A DNA stretch of 64,000 bases from JAJXUB01 sp047974805 (GCA_047974805.1 JBKECS010000006.1:1-64000), one strand, 5' to 3'. Shown: positions 44,269 through 54,536, numbered from the stretch's first letter. Notes: generated by a model not told the origin, from the sequence alone. Made by a program: numbers and translations.

Positions 44269-45399
44269 GTGGCAGTTGACTTCGCTGACGAGATTCGCGC
44301 GCTTCGGACGACCATGGATTCGGTGCGCGAGGTGACCGATGTCCCGGCGCTAAAGGAACGGATCGGACAGCTGGAGCAACAGGCCGGCGATCCTTCGCTG
44401 TGGGACGACCAAGACCGAGCGCAGCAGATCACCTCTGCCCTGTCGCGCACCAAGGCCGAAGTGGAGCGGGTGGTCGGCATGGACACGCGGATCGATGACG
44501 TGGAGGCCCTGGTCGAACTCGGTGAGGAAGACGGCGGCGCGGAGGGACAGGGGGCGTTGGCCGAGGCCGAGCGGGAACTGGCCGCGCTGCACAAGGCCGT
44601 CGGCGAGCTCGAAGTTCGCACGCTGCTGTCCGGGGAGTATGACGAGCGGGAGGCGGTGGTCACGATCCGTTCCGGGGCTGGAGGGGTGGACGCCGCCGAC
44701 TTCGCAGAGATGTTGCTGCGCATGTACCTGCGATGGGCCGAGCGGCATGGTTACGCCACCAAGGTCATGGACACCTCGTATGCCGAGGAGGCCGGCCTGA
44801 AGTCGGCCACGTTCGAAGTCAACGTGCCCTACGCATACGGTCATCTCAGCGTGGAGGGCGGCACTCATCGTCTGGTGCGGATCAGCCCATTCGACAACCA
44901 GGGTCGTCGACAGACCAGTTTCGCGGCCGTCGAGGTGATCCCGCTGATCGAAAGCACCGACCACATCGAGATTCCGGAGAACGAGATCAAGGTGGACGTG
45001 TTCCGCTCCTCCGGGCCAGGGGGACAAAGCGTCAATACGACGGATTCCGCGGTCCGGATGACCCACATCCCCACTGGCATCGTCGTCTCCATGCAGAACG
45101 AGAAGTCACAGATCCAGAACCGGGCTGCCGCCCTGCGGGTACTGCAATCTCGTCTCCTGTTGCAGAAGAAGGCCGAGGAGGCCGCCGCAAAAAAGGAGCT
45201 CGCCGGGGAGATTAAGGCCAGCTGGGGCGACCAGATGCGCTCCTACGTGCTCAATCCATACCAGATGGTCAAGGACCTGCGCACCGAGTACGAGACCGGC
45301 AATCCTGCAGCCGTGCTCGACGGCGACCTCGATGGGTTCATCGAGGCAGGCATCCGCTGGCAAATTGCCCAGAACAAGGCCGCAGAGGCCGAAAAGTAG
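44269..45399 (+). CDS. prfB: peptide chain release factor 2
   Basis: Release factor 2 terminates translation at UGA and UAA. About 376 residues. Stop-codon recognition tripeptide Ser-Pro-Phe is in RISPFDNQGRRQTSF, and the catalytic GGQ is in SSGPGGQSVNTTDSAV. There is no programmed frameshift: the gene is in one frame from start to stop, as expected in actinobacteria. GTG 44269 gives the family N-terminus VAVDFADEIRALRTTMDSV; a TTG nine bases earlier is unlikely. It opens the prfB-ftsE-ftsX-smpB block known from mycobacteria. Confidence 0.96.
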   Translation: MAVDFADEIRALRTTMDSVREVTDVPALKERIGQLEQQAGDPSLWDDQDRAQQITSALSRTKAEVERVVGMDTRIDDVEALVELGEEDGGAEGQGALAEAERELAALHKAVGELEVRTLLSGEYDEREAVVTIRSGAGGVDAADFAEMLLRMYLRWAERHGYATKVMDTSYAEEAGLKSATFEVNVPYAYGHLSVEGGTHRLVRISPFDNQGRRQTSFAAVEVIPLIESTDHIEIPENEIKVDVFRSSGPGGQSVNTTDSAVRMTHIPTGIVVSMQNEKSQIQNRAAALRVLQSRLLLQKKAEEAAAKKELAGEIKASWGDQMRSYVLNPYQMVKDLRTEYETGNPAAVLDGDLDGFIEAGIRWQIAQNKAAEAEK

Positions 45400-45578
45400 C
45401 CGCCTCGATTCCGTAGCGCGCATGGCACCTGTGGTTCGCCCGGACCCGTGACGGCGATCAAAGGCCACGCCACGCGGGAGCCGATGCCCGGCGCGACGCG
45501 AGTTCGCGCCTATCGTGAGGTGTCGGTCGGCGACGTCCGGCCTCCACGCGACTTCGACACAAGGGCCACGATCGCAGC

Positions 45579-46274
45579 ATGATCCGTTTCGACCACGTCT
45601 CTAAGACCTATCCTCGAGCGTCCAAACCGGCGCTGGATGAGGTATCGGTCAACATCGAGCGCGGTGAATTCGTCTTCGTCGTCGGACCGTCCGGCTCTGG
45701 CAAGTCCACACTGCTGCGGTTGACGTTGCGTGAAGAGCGGCCCTCCTCGGGCAAGGTCCTCGTCGCGGGTCACGATGTCGGACGGATGCAACCCCGTCGG
45801 GTTCCGCGGCTGCGACGCGAGATCGGCACGGTGTTCCAGGACTTCCGGTTGCTGCCGAACAAGACGGTAGAGCAGAACGTCGCCTTCGCCTTGCAGGTGT
45901 TGGGACGCTCGCGGTACTACATCAAGCAGGTCGTTCCGGAGACGTTGGACTTGGTCGGTCTTGACGGGAAAGGCCGCCGTATGCCGCACGAGCTGTCCGG
46001 CGGTGAGCAGCAGCGCGTCGCCATTGCCAGGGCGTTCGTCAACAAGCCGGCGATCTTGTTGTGCGATGAGCCCACCGGCAACCTCGACCCGGCGATCAGC
46101 CTGGACATCGTTCATCTCATTCAACGGATCAACGCCACCGGCACGACCATCGTCATGGCCACTCACGACGACCAAATCGTCAACGACATGCGCAAACGCG
46201 TCGTAGAGCTGGCGGAGGGCCGGATCATCCGAGACGAGGAATTCGGCGGATACGTTCCAGGGGCGACGGTATGA
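45579..46274 (+). CDS. ftsE: cell division ABC transporter ATPase FtsE
   Basis: 231 residues. Walker A GPSGSGKSTLL, signature LSGGEQQRVAIARAF, and Walker B ILLCDEPTGNLD are all intact. FtsE with FtsX forms a mechanotransmitter that activates a periplasmic or cell-wall hydrolase at the septum. Its TGA overlaps the ftsX ATG (46271-46274). A TATCGT box at 45511-45516 may be the operon -10. Confidence 0.96.
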   Translation: MIRFDHVSKTYPRASKPALDEVSVNIERGEFVFVVGPSGSGKSTLLRLTLREERPSSGKVLVAGHDVGRMQPRRVPRLRREIGTVFQDFRLLPNKTVEQNVAFALQVLGRSRYYIKQVVPETLDLVGLDGKGRRMPHELSGGEQQRVAIARAFVNKPAILLCDEPTGNLDPAISLDIVHLIQRINATGTTIVMATHDDQIVNDMRKRVVELAEGRIIRDEEFGGYVPGATV

Positions 46275-47179
46275 GGCCCGGCTTCATCCTCAGCGAGGTC
46301 GGCAATGGCCTTCGTCGCAACATGTCCATGACCATCTCGATCGTCCTGGTGACCATGGTCTCCATGTTTCTGCTGGGTCTGGGACTTCTTGCCCAAAAGC
46401 AGGTCGAGACGATGAAGGGATACTGGTATGACCGGGTTCAGGTGTCGATCTACCTGTGCCCGGCCAGCAGCCAGCAGCCGAACTGTGCCTCAGGCGCGGT
46501 CACCGAGGACCAAAAGGCCACGATCAAGGCACAACTCGGTCAGATGACTGAGGTCAAGCAGGTCTACTACGAGTCCGAGCAGCAGGCCTTCGACCGGTTC
46601 AAGGAGCAGTTCCGCAACAGTCCGGAAATCATCGACAACCTCAAGGTTGGCGACATTCCGCAGAGCTACCGCGTGCAGCTGAAGGACCCGAGCAAGTTCG
46701 AGGTGGTGGCCAGCCAGTTCGACGGCGCCCCCGGGGTGGCCAGCGTCCAGGACCAGGCGAAGGTGTTGGGGAAGCTGTTTTCGGCGATCAACCTCATCAC
46801 CGTGTTCGCCATCGGCCTGGCTGGGCTGATGATTGTCGCCGCCGCATTGTTGATGGTCACCACGATCCGGCAAGTGGCGTTCACTCGGCGGAGAGAAATC
46901 AGCATCATGCGTTTGGTCGGCGCGAGCAACGTGACGATTCGGACTCCCTTCATCCTCGAGGTCCTCGTTGCCGGCCTGGTGGGGACCGGATTGGCGATCG
47001 CCTTGTTGTGGTCCCTGACCCATGTGGTGTTCAACTCCCGGTTGAACCAGCTCTTCTATGACCGGGCCCTGATCGGGGATGGGGACGTCTGGGCCACGGC
47101 GCCGTGGATGCTCCTCACCGTCATCGTGCTCGCCGTGGGTACGTCCCTGCTGACGCTGTGGCGGTATTTGCGCGTGTGA
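46271..47179 (+). CDS. ftsX: cell division protein FtsX
   Basis: 302 residues. Helix 1 (about 20-45) precedes the large extracytoplasmic loop (about 46-170) that binds the hydrolase; three C-terminal helices (about 172-200, 220-250, 272-295) complete the FtsX permease fold. The segment RRREISIMRLVGASNVTIRTP is the conserved coupling region. Coupled to ftsE by ATGA. The next gene encodes a coiled-coil M23 protein, the expected partner. Confidence 0.95.
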   Translation: MRPGFILSEVGNGLRRNMSMTISIVLVTMVSMFLLGLGLLAQKQVETMKGYWYDRVQVSIYLCPASSQQPNCASGAVTEDQKATIKAQLGQMTEVKQVYYESEQQAFDRFKEQFRNSPEIIDNLKVGDIPQSYRVQLKDPSKFEVVASQFDGAPGVASVQDQAKVLGKLFSAINLITVFAIGLAGLMIVAAALLMVTTIRQVAFTRRREISIMRLVGASNVTIRTPFILEVLVAGLVGTGLAIALLWSLTHVVFNSRLNQLFYDRALIGDGDVWATAPWMLLTVIVLAVGTSLLTLWRYLRV

Positions 47180-47225
47180 GGTCGGATCCGGTCCACCGGA
47201 AACGCGTGCCGGACTACCGTGGGCG

Positions 47226-48578
47226 ATGTTGCCTGTGTTACAAAAGTGGTCTATGAGAGATCAGGGTCCCCGAACAACCCGGCGCCGTGCGGCGGTGGGG
47301 GCGGTGTCGGCGGTGCTCGCCGCAGCGCTGGGCCTTGGGTTGATCGCACCCGCGCAGGGTGCGCCTGATCCCGACGCGACGAAGAAGTCGAAACTCGACA
47401 AGAGCATCAACGCCACCAAGAGCGATCTCGACGACATTTCCGCGGCGCTAGTCACGGCGAACGCCAATCTTGAACAGACGTCGGCCCAACTGGTCACCGC
47501 CAAAGCCGAGGTCATCTCGGCACAGGCCGCCGAGGCCACCGCGCAGGCCCGCAACCGCGAAGCTGTCGCGGCGTTGGCCGTGGCCACTGGCAATGAGGCC
47601 AAGGCGGCGGCGACGTTGGCCAAGACCACGGGTGACATCACCAAGACCCGCACTCAGGTCGCCTCCTTCGCAGCGACGATGTATCAGGAGCAAGGCGCCA
47701 GCCAGCTCGGGATCGCCTTGAACGCCGCCAGCCCCAGCGAATTCGCCGATCGGCTCGAAATGGTCGGAACGGTCATGTCCGTGCAGCAGGAGGCCGTGAC
47801 CCGGCTGGCCACCGCTCAAGCCGTCCAAGTGGCCGAAGAGGCCCACCTGAAGGCGCTGCAGGACGAGCGGGCCGCCGCCCAGGCGGAGGCACAAACCGCC
47901 CTGGACTCGGCGACCGCGGCGCGGTCGGCGGCGGTTGCAGCCCAGGATGCGCTGGCGAGTCTGGAGGCCAAGCAGACGGCGCAGGCCACCACCTTGGCCA
48001 CGCGCAAGAGTGAGGAATCCGCACGGCTGGCCTCCATGCAAGCAGAATCCTCCCGCTTGGCCGCCGTGCTCAAACAACGGGCGGAGGCAGCTCGCAAGGC
48101 TGCCGAGGCGGCCGCCCGTAAGTCAGCGGCGGCGCGGTCAAGGAGCGGGACGTCCTCCCGCAGTGGATCGACCGGCACCTCCGGGAACTTCCTGTCGGCT
48201 GCGGAACTCGGTCAGCCGATCACCTCCGAGTTCGGTATGCGCTTCCACCCCATCCTCCACATTTGGCGGTTGCACAGCGGATTGGACTTCGGCGGACCGT
48301 GTGGCACACCCATCTATGCGGCGGGTCCGGGCACAATTATCCAGGCAGGATCTGCCGGGGGATACGGCAACCGGGTGGTCATCGACCACGGCATCGTCAA
48401 AGGTGTGAACCTGGCCACGACCTACAACCACCTGTCGCGGATCACCCGTTGGGGCGGAAAGGTCGGCCGGGGGGATCTCATCGGGTATGAGGGCACGACC
48501 GGGATGTCCACCGGCTGCCACTTGCACTTCGAGACCCTCGAGAACGGCAGCCTCGTCAATCCCCGTCGCTGGCTATAG
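47226..48578 (+). CDS. coiled-coil M23 peptidase, likely FtsEX-activated murein hydrolase
   Basis: About 450 residues. A basic N-terminus and signal peptide (cleavage near IAPAQGA), a long Ala-rich coiled coil (about 55-310), then an M23/LytM domain with zinc ligands in FHPILHIWRLHSGLDFG and HLHFETLENG. The plan equals PcsB, EnvC and RipC-type partners, whose coiled coil docks on FtsX. TACCGT ends five bases before ATG 47226, supporting that start; ATG 47253 is an alternative. It sits 46 bp after ftsX. Confidence 0.9.
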   Translation: MLPVLQKWSMRDQGPRTTRRRAAVGAVSAVLAAALGLGLIAPAQGAPDPDATKKSKLDKSINATKSDLDDISAALVTANANLEQTSAQLVTAKAEVISAQAAEATAQARNREAVAALAVATGNEAKAAATLAKTTGDITKTRTQVASFAATMYQEQGASQLGIALNAASPSEFADRLEMVGTVMSVQQEAVTRLATAQAVQVAEEAHLKALQDERAAAQAEAQTALDSATAARSAAVAAQDALASLEAKQTAQATTLATRKSEESARLASMQAESSRLAAVLKQRAEAARKAAEAAARKSAAARSRSGTSSRSGSTGTSGNFLSAAELGQPITSEFGMRFHPILHIWRLHSGLDFGGPCGTPIYAAGPGTIIQAGSAGGYGNRVVIDHGIVKGVNLATTYNHLSRITRWGGKVGRGDLIGYEGTTGMSTGCHLHFETLENGSLVNPRRWL

Positions 48579-48597
48579 CAAGGACGTCGGCCTCGGG

Positions 48598-48603
48598 TAG
48601 CGT
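48598..48603 (+). promoter_or_regulatory. possible -10 element for smpB
   Basis: TAGCGT would start a transcript near 48610, about 50 nt before the smpB ATG, with the GGAGGGAGGA Shine-Dalgarno site in the leader. It would make smpB separately transcribed from the hydrolase gene. Confidence 0.35.
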
Positions 48604-48661
48604 GGTCATGCCCATCCCAGTCCAGGGTGCGGCATACGCTTGGACCCGGAGGGAGGATGCC

Positions 48662-49150
48662 ATGGCCAACAACGCCACCACAAAGGCTGACCCGGCTCGC
48701 AAACTCATTGCGTCCAACCGCAAGGCACGGCACGACTACCTCATTGAGGACACCTTCGAAGCCGGGATCGCTCTGCAGGGCACCGAGGTCAAGGCCCTGC
48801 GCCAAGGCAGGGCAAGTCTGGTCGACGGCTTTGCCATGTTTTCCGGCGATGAGCTGTGGCTGGAGAACGTGCACATTCCCGAGTACGTCCAAGGGACATG
48901 GACCAATCACTCACCACGCCGGCGCCGCAAATTGTTGCTGCACCGCCGCGAGCTGGACAAGATCCGGGCTAAGCTCGGCGAATCCGGCAATACCATCGTC
49001 CCGCTCCAGCTGTATTTCAAGGACGGGCGGGCCAAGGTGGAGATTGCCTTGGCCAAGGGCAAGCGCGCGTATGACAAGCGTCAAGCCTTGCGGGAGCGCC
49101 AGGACACCCGGGACATGGAGCGGGCCCTGAACACCAGGAGGGGTCGGTGA
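48662..49150 (+). CDS. smpB: SsrA-binding protein SmpB
   Basis: 162 residues. SmpB carries tmRNA into stalled ribosomes for trans-translation. Visible features: IASNRKARHDYLIEDTFEAG at the N-terminus, GTEVKALRQGRASLVDGFA, and the basic tail KGKRAYDKRQALRERQDTRD that mimics mRNA. ATG 48662 is preceded by GGAGGGAGGA. Its stop overlaps the DUF2207 gene start (GTGA). Its RNA partner ssrA is in the same window, about 9.6 kb downstream. Confidence 0.96.
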   Translation: MANNATTKADPARKLIASNRKARHDYLIEDTFEAGIALQGTEVKALRQGRASLVDGFAMFSGDELWLENVHIPEYVQGTWTNHSPRRRRKLLLHRRELDKIRAKLGESGNTIVPLQLYFKDGRAKVEIALAKGKRAYDKRQALRERQDTRDMERALNTRRGR

Positions 49151-51108
49151 GCATCCGCCGCGCAGCGGCCAGCCTGGCAATCATGATCGGGCTCCTCTTC
49201 GCGGTTGCCCTGCCGGGATATGCCGCGCGCGGCACGACGTCCACCTCCACCGGGTATGCCCAACAGCTCCGGCCGCCGGCGGAGCTGCCGCGCCACGACG
49301 CCAGCTGGTCGAAGGTGGCCGTGGACGAGGCCGCGTCCTTCGCTGTCGAAATCGTCGCCAACAGCGATGGATCCATCCGGGTCACCGAGCACATCTCGTG
49401 GACGTTCCCTAACGGGGAGTCACGTCACGGTGTCGAACGGTTAATCCAGAACCGGGCCGGCTGGGAGGCCGACAGTACGAAGTATCGCTACTACCCCATA
49501 TCGGACGTCACGGCGAGTTCCCCCAGCGGCGCGCCCGACGAGGTGTCGGTCGTCGATGTGGGTGACTCGGCCCGGATCCGGGTGGGCAACCCTGACCAGA
49601 CGGTGAGCGGTACCCAACAATATCTAGTCAGCTACACCCTCGGCAGCTATGTCAACGGCATCGATGACGGCACCGCAGAGGTTTACTACAACATCATCGG
49701 CACCTCGAACACCCAGACCTATCACCGGGTCTCGGCCAAGGTCACTGGGCCCGTGGCAGCCACCAAGGCGGCCTGCTATTACGGGGAATTCGGTTCGACG
49801 ACCGCCTGCACCGCCGATGCCGGCGACGTGTCCACCTTCTCCTCCCCGGACATCTCACCGGGTGAAGGGGTGAGCGTGTTGACCTCCTATCCGAGCAGCG
49901 CCTTCGGTGAGCTGACCCCCAACCTTCGCGATGCCGACTCCGGCGTGGGCGGCGGGTCCTTCTCGATACGGCAACTCGACCCGCTGCTCAACAAGCTCCT
50001 GGGCGGTCTGGGGGTCTTCATCCCGATCCTTGCCGCCGCAGGCATGGGCCTACTCGTGTACAGCCGCGGACGCGACGAGGTCTACGCGGGCATTGCTCCG
50101 GGGCTCATCCCCGGGCTTGGCCAGGAGGTGCCGGTCGAGCGGTCTGCCAGGGCGTCCCAGACGGTCGTGCAATTCACCCCACCGGCGGGCGTTCAGCCCG
50201 GCATGGTGGGCACGGTGCTCGATGAACAGGCCAACGTCGTCGACGTCACCGGGACCCTGATCGACCTGGCCGTTCGGGGCTACCTGACGATCGGCAAGGT
50301 GGACTCGGGACGGTTCTGGCGCAAGGACGACTGGGAGCTGACCCAGGTGGCACCGCCCGCAGGCTCACCCCCGCTAGCTGCCTATGAGCAGCGGCTGATC
50401 GACGGGGTGTTCGCCACCGGAAACGTGGTGCTGCTCTCCTCCTTGAAGAACCATTTCGCCTCGACCCTGCGCTCGGTTCAGAGTGAGATGTACGACGAGG
50501 TCGTGCGGCGTGGCTGGTTCCGCCGCTCGCCCAACGGGCAGCGTCTCATCTGGCGGTCCCTTGGTGCGGTGATGGCCGTTGCCGGTGTCGGTGCGTTCTT
50601 CCTCATGATGGTCCGATACGGCACCGGGGTCGTCATGTTGGCGGCAGGGATCTGCCTCGCCGGCATCATCGTCATGATTCTCGGCGGCCGAATGGCTGCT
50701 CGCACGGCTGAGGGCAGTGCCGTGTTGGCGCAGAGCCGCGGGTTCAAGGAGTATCTGGCAACGGCCGAGGCGGGCCAGATCCGCTGGGAAGAGGCCCAGG
50801 ACATCTTCAGCCGATACCTGCCGTATGCCATCGTCTTCGGGGTGGCCGAGCGGTGGGCCAAGGTCTTCGACGAGGTCGCCGCCGCCGCGGCCGCGGCCGG
50901 ACACTCGGTCGCGCCACCGATTTGGTATGCCGGGGCATGGGATTCGCAATGGAACTTCGGATCGTTGGCCTCGAGTATGGATGACTTCTCCACCACCGCC
51001 TCGGGCACGTTCGTGTCGACCCCCGGATCCTCCGGGTCCAGTGGGTTCTCCGGCGGTGGCGGGTTCTCCGGTGGCGGTGGCGGCGGCAGCTCCGGCGGCA
51101 GCTGGTAG
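49147..51108 (+). CDS. DUF2207 membrane protein with Gly-rich tail
   Basis: About 653 residues. A signal peptide (about 1-27) leads to the extracytoplasmic DUF2207 domain (about 50-250, with VEIVANSDGSIRVTEHISW). A helix (about 285-305), a cytoplasmic region and two more helices (about 475-520) follow. The C-terminus ends in a low-complexity Gly/Ser/Phe stretch (FSGGGGFSGGGGGGSSGG). DUF2207 proteins are widespread and functionally uncharacterised. It is translationally coupled to smpB, a link I cannot explain. Confidence 0.85.
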   Translation: MSIRRAAASLAIMIGLLFAVALPGYAARGTTSTSTGYAQQLRPPAELPRHDASWSKVAVDEAASFAVEIVANSDGSIRVTEHISWTFPNGESRHGVERLIQNRAGWEADSTKYRYYPISDVTASSPSGAPDEVSVVDVGDSARIRVGNPDQTVSGTQQYLVSYTLGSYVNGIDDGTAEVYYNIIGTSNTQTYHRVSAKVTGPVAATKAACYYGEFGSTTACTADAGDVSTFSSPDISPGEGVSVLTSYPSSAFGELTPNLRDADSGVGGGSFSIRQLDPLLNKLLGGLGVFIPILAAAGMGLLVYSRGRDEVYAGIAPGLIPGLGQEVPVERSARASQTVVQFTPPAGVQPGMVGTVLDEQANVVDVTGTLIDLAVRGYLTIGKVDSGRFWRKDDWELTQVAPPAGSPPLAAYEQRLIDGVFATGNVVLLSSLKNHFASTLRSVQSEMYDEVVRRGWFRRSPNGQRLIWRSLGAVMAVAGVGAFFLMMVRYGTGVVMLAAGICLAGIIVMILGGRMAARTAEGSAVLAQSRGFKEYLATAEAGQIRWEEAQDIFSRYLPYAIVFGVAERWAKVFDEVAAAAAAAGHSVAPPIWYAGAWDSQWNFGSLASSMDDFSTTASGTFVSTPGSSGSSGFSGGGGFSGGGGGGSSGGSW

Positions 51109-51158
51109 CCTTCCCCTCCGGTTTCCCTTGCCGAGTTGTCAGCGCCCGAGGTGGAGGC

Positions 51159-54100
51159 TTAGCTCACCACGACGAGGAGGTCTGCGCCCTCGACCTGCTG
51201 ATGGCCCTCAATCGCCGCACGGGTGATCGTGCCCGCGACCGGCGTGGTGATGTTGGCCTCCATCTTCATGGCCTCGATGGTGGCCACGACCGCGCCCGCC
51301 TGAACCGTGTCCCCCTCGGCGACGGCGAGGGTGACCACTCCGGCGAACGGTGCCGGGATGTGGCCCTTGACGTTCGGATCGGCCTTCTCCGCCGCCTTGA
51401 CGACCACGTCGACGGACCGGTCTCGCACCTGCACGGGACGGAACTGACCGTTGAGGGTGCACATGACGCTGCGCATACCCTGCTTGTCCGGCTCCCCAAC
51501 GGAATTGATCCCGACGAGCAGCCGCTTGCCTGCCTCGATCTCGACCTCGATCTCGCTGCCGAACTCGAGGCCGTGCAGAAAATCGGGGGTGCCGAGCACG
51601 GACAGGTCCCCATATTGCTCGCGCGAGGCGATGAACTCCCTGGTCGGCCCCGGGAACAGCAACGTGTTGAGGGTATGCCGAGGGTCGCCGACCAGGCCGG
51701 CGGCTTGCTCGTCGGTCAACTCGGTCAGGGTCGGCTTGGCGGTTCGCCCCTGCAGGGCCTTGGTCCGGAACGGTTCGGGCCAGCCTCCGGGCGGGTCGCC
51801 GAGGTCGCCGCTCAAGAACCCGATGACCGAGTCGGGGATGTCGTAGGCGGTCGGGTTCGCCTCGAAGTCGGCCGGGTCGGCACCGGCGCCGACCAGCGCT
51901 AACGCCAGATCACCGACGACCTTTGAGCTCGGAGTGACCTTGACGATGTTGCCGAGGATCCGGTTGGCGGCGGCATACGTGTCTTCGATGTCTTCGAAGC
52001 GGTCCCCCAGGCCCAGGGCGATGGCCTGCTGGCGCAGGTTGGACAGCTGGCCGCCGGGGATCTCGTGGAAATAGACCCGCCCGGTGGGGGAGGCCAACCC
52101 GGATTCGAAGGGCGCGTATACGGCCCGGACCGCTTCCCAGTAGGGCTCCAAGGAGAAGACCGCGTCGATGTCCAGGCCGGTTGTGCGCTCTGTGTTGTCC
52201 GTCGCCGCGACCAGGGCGGAGAGGGACGGCTGTGAGGTCGTTCCGGCCATGGAGGAGGTGGCGGCGTCGACGGCGTCCACTCCGGCATCGATGGCGGCCA
52301 GCAGGGTGCCGATCTGCCCGCCGGCGGTGTCGTGTGTGTGCAGGTGCACAGGCAGGTCGAAGCGCTCCCGGAGGGCGCTGACCAACGTGCGTGCTGCGGG
52401 AGGGCGCAACAGCCCGGCCATGTCCTTGATGGCCAGGATGTGCGCTCCGGTGTTGACGATCTGCTCGGCCAGGCGCAGGTAGTAGTCCAGGGTGTAGAGC
52501 TTCTCCGCGGGGTCGGAGAGGTTGCCGGTGTAGCACAACGCCACTTCGGCGACGGCCGTATTGCTGGCCAGGACGGCATCGACCGCCGGGCGCATCTGCT
52601 CGACGTCGTTGAGGCTGTCGAAGATCCGGAAGATGTCCAGCCCGGTGCGGGCGGCTTCGGCGACGAAGACGTCGGTCACCTTGGTCGGGTAGGGCGTGTA
52701 GCCCACTGTGTTCCGGCCGCGCAGCAGCATCTGCAGCGGGATGTTCGGCATGGCCTCGCGCAGCAGCGCTAGCCGTTCCCAGGGGTCCTCCGAGAGGAAC
52801 CTCAGGGCAACGTCGTATGTAGCGCCGCCCCAAGCCTCCATCGAGAACAGCTGCGGGGTGAGCCGGGAGACGTGCTCGGCGACATGGAGCAGGTCTCGGG
52901 TTCGCATCCGGGTGGCCAGCAGGGACTGGTGCGCGTCCCGGAAGGTGGTGTCGGTGACAGGCACGTCTGTGCGGGCCCGCAACTGCTCAGCGAATCCGGC
53001 CGGGCCCAGTCGGGCGAGCAGGTCGCGCGAGCCGGGTGGCAGCGGCGCGGCGGAGTCCAGCTCCGGCAGTTTGGTCCGCGGGCGCACGTGAGTGCTCCGG
53101 GGGCCGTGGGGCTGGTTGACAGTGACGTCGGCCAGGTAGGCCAGCAGCTTGGTTCCCCGGTCGGCAGGGGTCCGGGCGCTGAGCAGCTCCGGACGCTCGT
53201 CGATGAAGCTGGTGGTGGCTCGGCCGGCCTGAAAGACCGGATCGTCGAGCACGGCTTCAAGGAAGCCGATGTTCGTCGAGACGCCGCGCACCCGGAACTC
53301 GGCCAGTGCCCTTCGGGCCCGGCGGACCGCGGCGGGGAAACTGCGGCCCCGGCAGGTGAGCTTGACCAGCATGGAGTCGAAATGGGGGCTGACCTCGGCA
53401 CCGACGAACACGGTGCCGCCGTCCAGCCGGACCCCGGAGCCGCCCGCGCTGCGATAGACGGTGATGCGTCCGGCGTCCGGCCGGAAGCCGTTGGCGGGGT
53501 CCTCGGTGGTGATCCGGCACTGCAAGGCGGTGCCGTGAACGGCGATGTCGTCCTGGGACAGCTGCATGTCGGTGAAGGTTTCGCCGGCGGCGATGCGCAT
53601 CTGTGACACGACGAGGTCGACGTCGCTGACCTCCTCGGTGACCGTGTGCTCGACCTGGATGCGCGGGTTCATCTCGATGAACACATATCGCCCGTCTTCA
53701 CCGAGGAGGAACTCGACGGTGCCGGCGTTGACGTAGCCGATGGACTGGGCGAATTTGACGGCGTCGGCGCAGATGGCGTCGCGGATCTGCGGGTCGAGGT
53801 TGGGCGCCGGCGCGATCTCGACGACCTTCTGATGACGCCGCTGCAACGAGCAGTCCCGCTCGAACAGGTGCAACACGGTGCCGGTGCCGTCGGCGAGGAC
53901 CTGGACTTCGATGTGTCGCGGGTTGATCACCGCTTGCTCGAGGTAGAGGGTGGGGTCCCCGAACGCGGATTCGGCTTCGCGCTGCGCGGTCTCCAGCGCC
54001 TCGCGGAGGCGGGAAGGGTGCTCGACCCGACGCATGCCGCGTCCGCCGCCGCCGGAGACGGCCTTGACGAAGATCGGGAAGCCGATGTCAGCGGCTGCGG

Positions 54101-54536
54101 CCTCGAGCAGGTCGAGGTCGGTTGTGGCGTCGGCACTTCGCAGGGTGGGCAGCCCAGCGCCTCGGGCGGCCGCGATGGCCTTGGACTTGTTCCCGGCCAA
54201 GTGAAGCACGTCCGGTGGCGGACCGATGAAGGTGATGCCGTGTTCGGCGCACGCCTCGGCTAGCAGCGGGTTCTCGGAGAGGAATCCGTACCCGGGATAG
54301 ATCGCATCCGCGCCACATTCGACGGCGACGGCGACGATGTTGTCATGATCGAGGTAGGCCCGGACCGGATGCCCTTCCTGCCCGATCTGGTAGCTCTCGT
54401 CGGCCTTCATCCGGTGCTCGGACTTGCGGTCCTCGTAGGGGAAGACGGCAACGGTCTTGGCGCCGAGTTCGGTGGCGGCGCGGAAGGCACGAACGGCAAT
54501 CTCGCCGCGGTTGGCGACGAGGACCTTGCGGAACAT
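51159..54536 (-). CDS. pyc: pyruvate carboxylase
   Basis: About 1,125 residues, single-chain form. Makes oxaloacetate from pyruvate and bicarbonate with ATP and biotin, feeding the TCA cycle. Order: biotin carboxylase domain (FRKVLVANRGEIAVRAFRA; ATP-grasp near SGGGGRGMRRVEHP), carboxyltransferase TIM barrel (from about 510; RDAHQSLLATRMR, LHTHDTAGGQIG), and C-terminal BCCP with the biotinylated Lys in IEAMKMEANI (near 1090). ATG 54536 follows AAGGAG. A minus-strand TAGCCT (54574-54569) is a likely -10. With ppdK nearby it covers two pyruvate/PEP/oxaloacetate node enzymes. Confidence 0.96.
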   Translation of the reverse strand: MFRKVLVANRGEIAVRAFRAATELGAKTVAVFPYEDRKSEHRMKADESYQIGQEGHPVRAYLDHDNIVAVAVECGADAIYPGYGFLSENPLLAEACAEHGITFIGPPPDVLHLAGNKSKAIAAARGAGLPTLRSADATTDLDLLEAAAADIGFPIFVKAVSGGGGRGMRRVEHPSRLREALETAQREAESAFGDPTLYLEQAVINPRHIEVQVLADGTGTVLHLFERDCSLQRRHQKVVEIAPAPNLDPQIRDAICADAVKFAQSIGYVNAGTVEFLLGEDGRYVFIEMNPRIQVEHTVTEEVSDVDLVVSQMRIAAGETFTDMQLSQDDIAVHGTALQCRITTEDPANGFRPDAGRITVYRSAGGSGVRLDGGTVFVGAEVSPHFDSMLVKLTCRGRSFPAAVRRARRALAEFRVRGVSTNIGFLEAVLDDPVFQAGRATTSFIDERPELLSARTPADRGTKLLAYLADVTVNQPHGPRSTHVRPRTKLPELDSAAPLPPGSRDLLARLGPAGFAEQLRARTDVPVTDTTFRDAHQSLLATRMRTRDLLHVAEHVSRLTPQLFSMEAWGGATYDVALRFLSEDPWERLALLREAMPNIPLQMLLRGRNTVGYTPYPTKVTDVFVAEAARTGLDIFRIFDSLNDVEQMRPAVDAVLASNTAVAEVALCYTGNLSDPAEKLYTLDYYLRLAEQIVNTGAHILAIKDMAGLLRPPAARTLVSALRERFDLPVHLHTHDTAGGQIGTLLAAIDAGVDAVDAATSSMAGTTSQPSLSALVAATDNTERTTGLDIDAVFSLEPYWEAVRAVYAPFESGLASPTGRVYFHEIPGGQLSNLRQQAIALGLGDRFEDIEDTYAAANRILGNIVKVTPSSKVVGDLALALVGAGADPADFEANPTAYDIPDSVIGFLSGDLGDPPGGWPEPFRTKALQGRTAKPTLTELTDEQAAGLVGDPRHTLNTLLFPGPTREFIASREQYGDLSVLGTPDFLHGLEFGSEIEVEIEAGKRLLVGINSVGEPDKQGMRSVMCTLNGQFRPVQVRDRSVDVVVKAAEKADPNVKGHIPAPFAGVVTLAVAEGDTVQAGAVVATIEAMKMEANITTPVAGTITRAAIEGHQQVEGADLLVVVS

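Noticed and set aside
44260..45399. Programmed frameshift in prfB
   Set aside because: The gene is open in one frame from GTG 44269, and no in-frame UGA near codon 26 is present.
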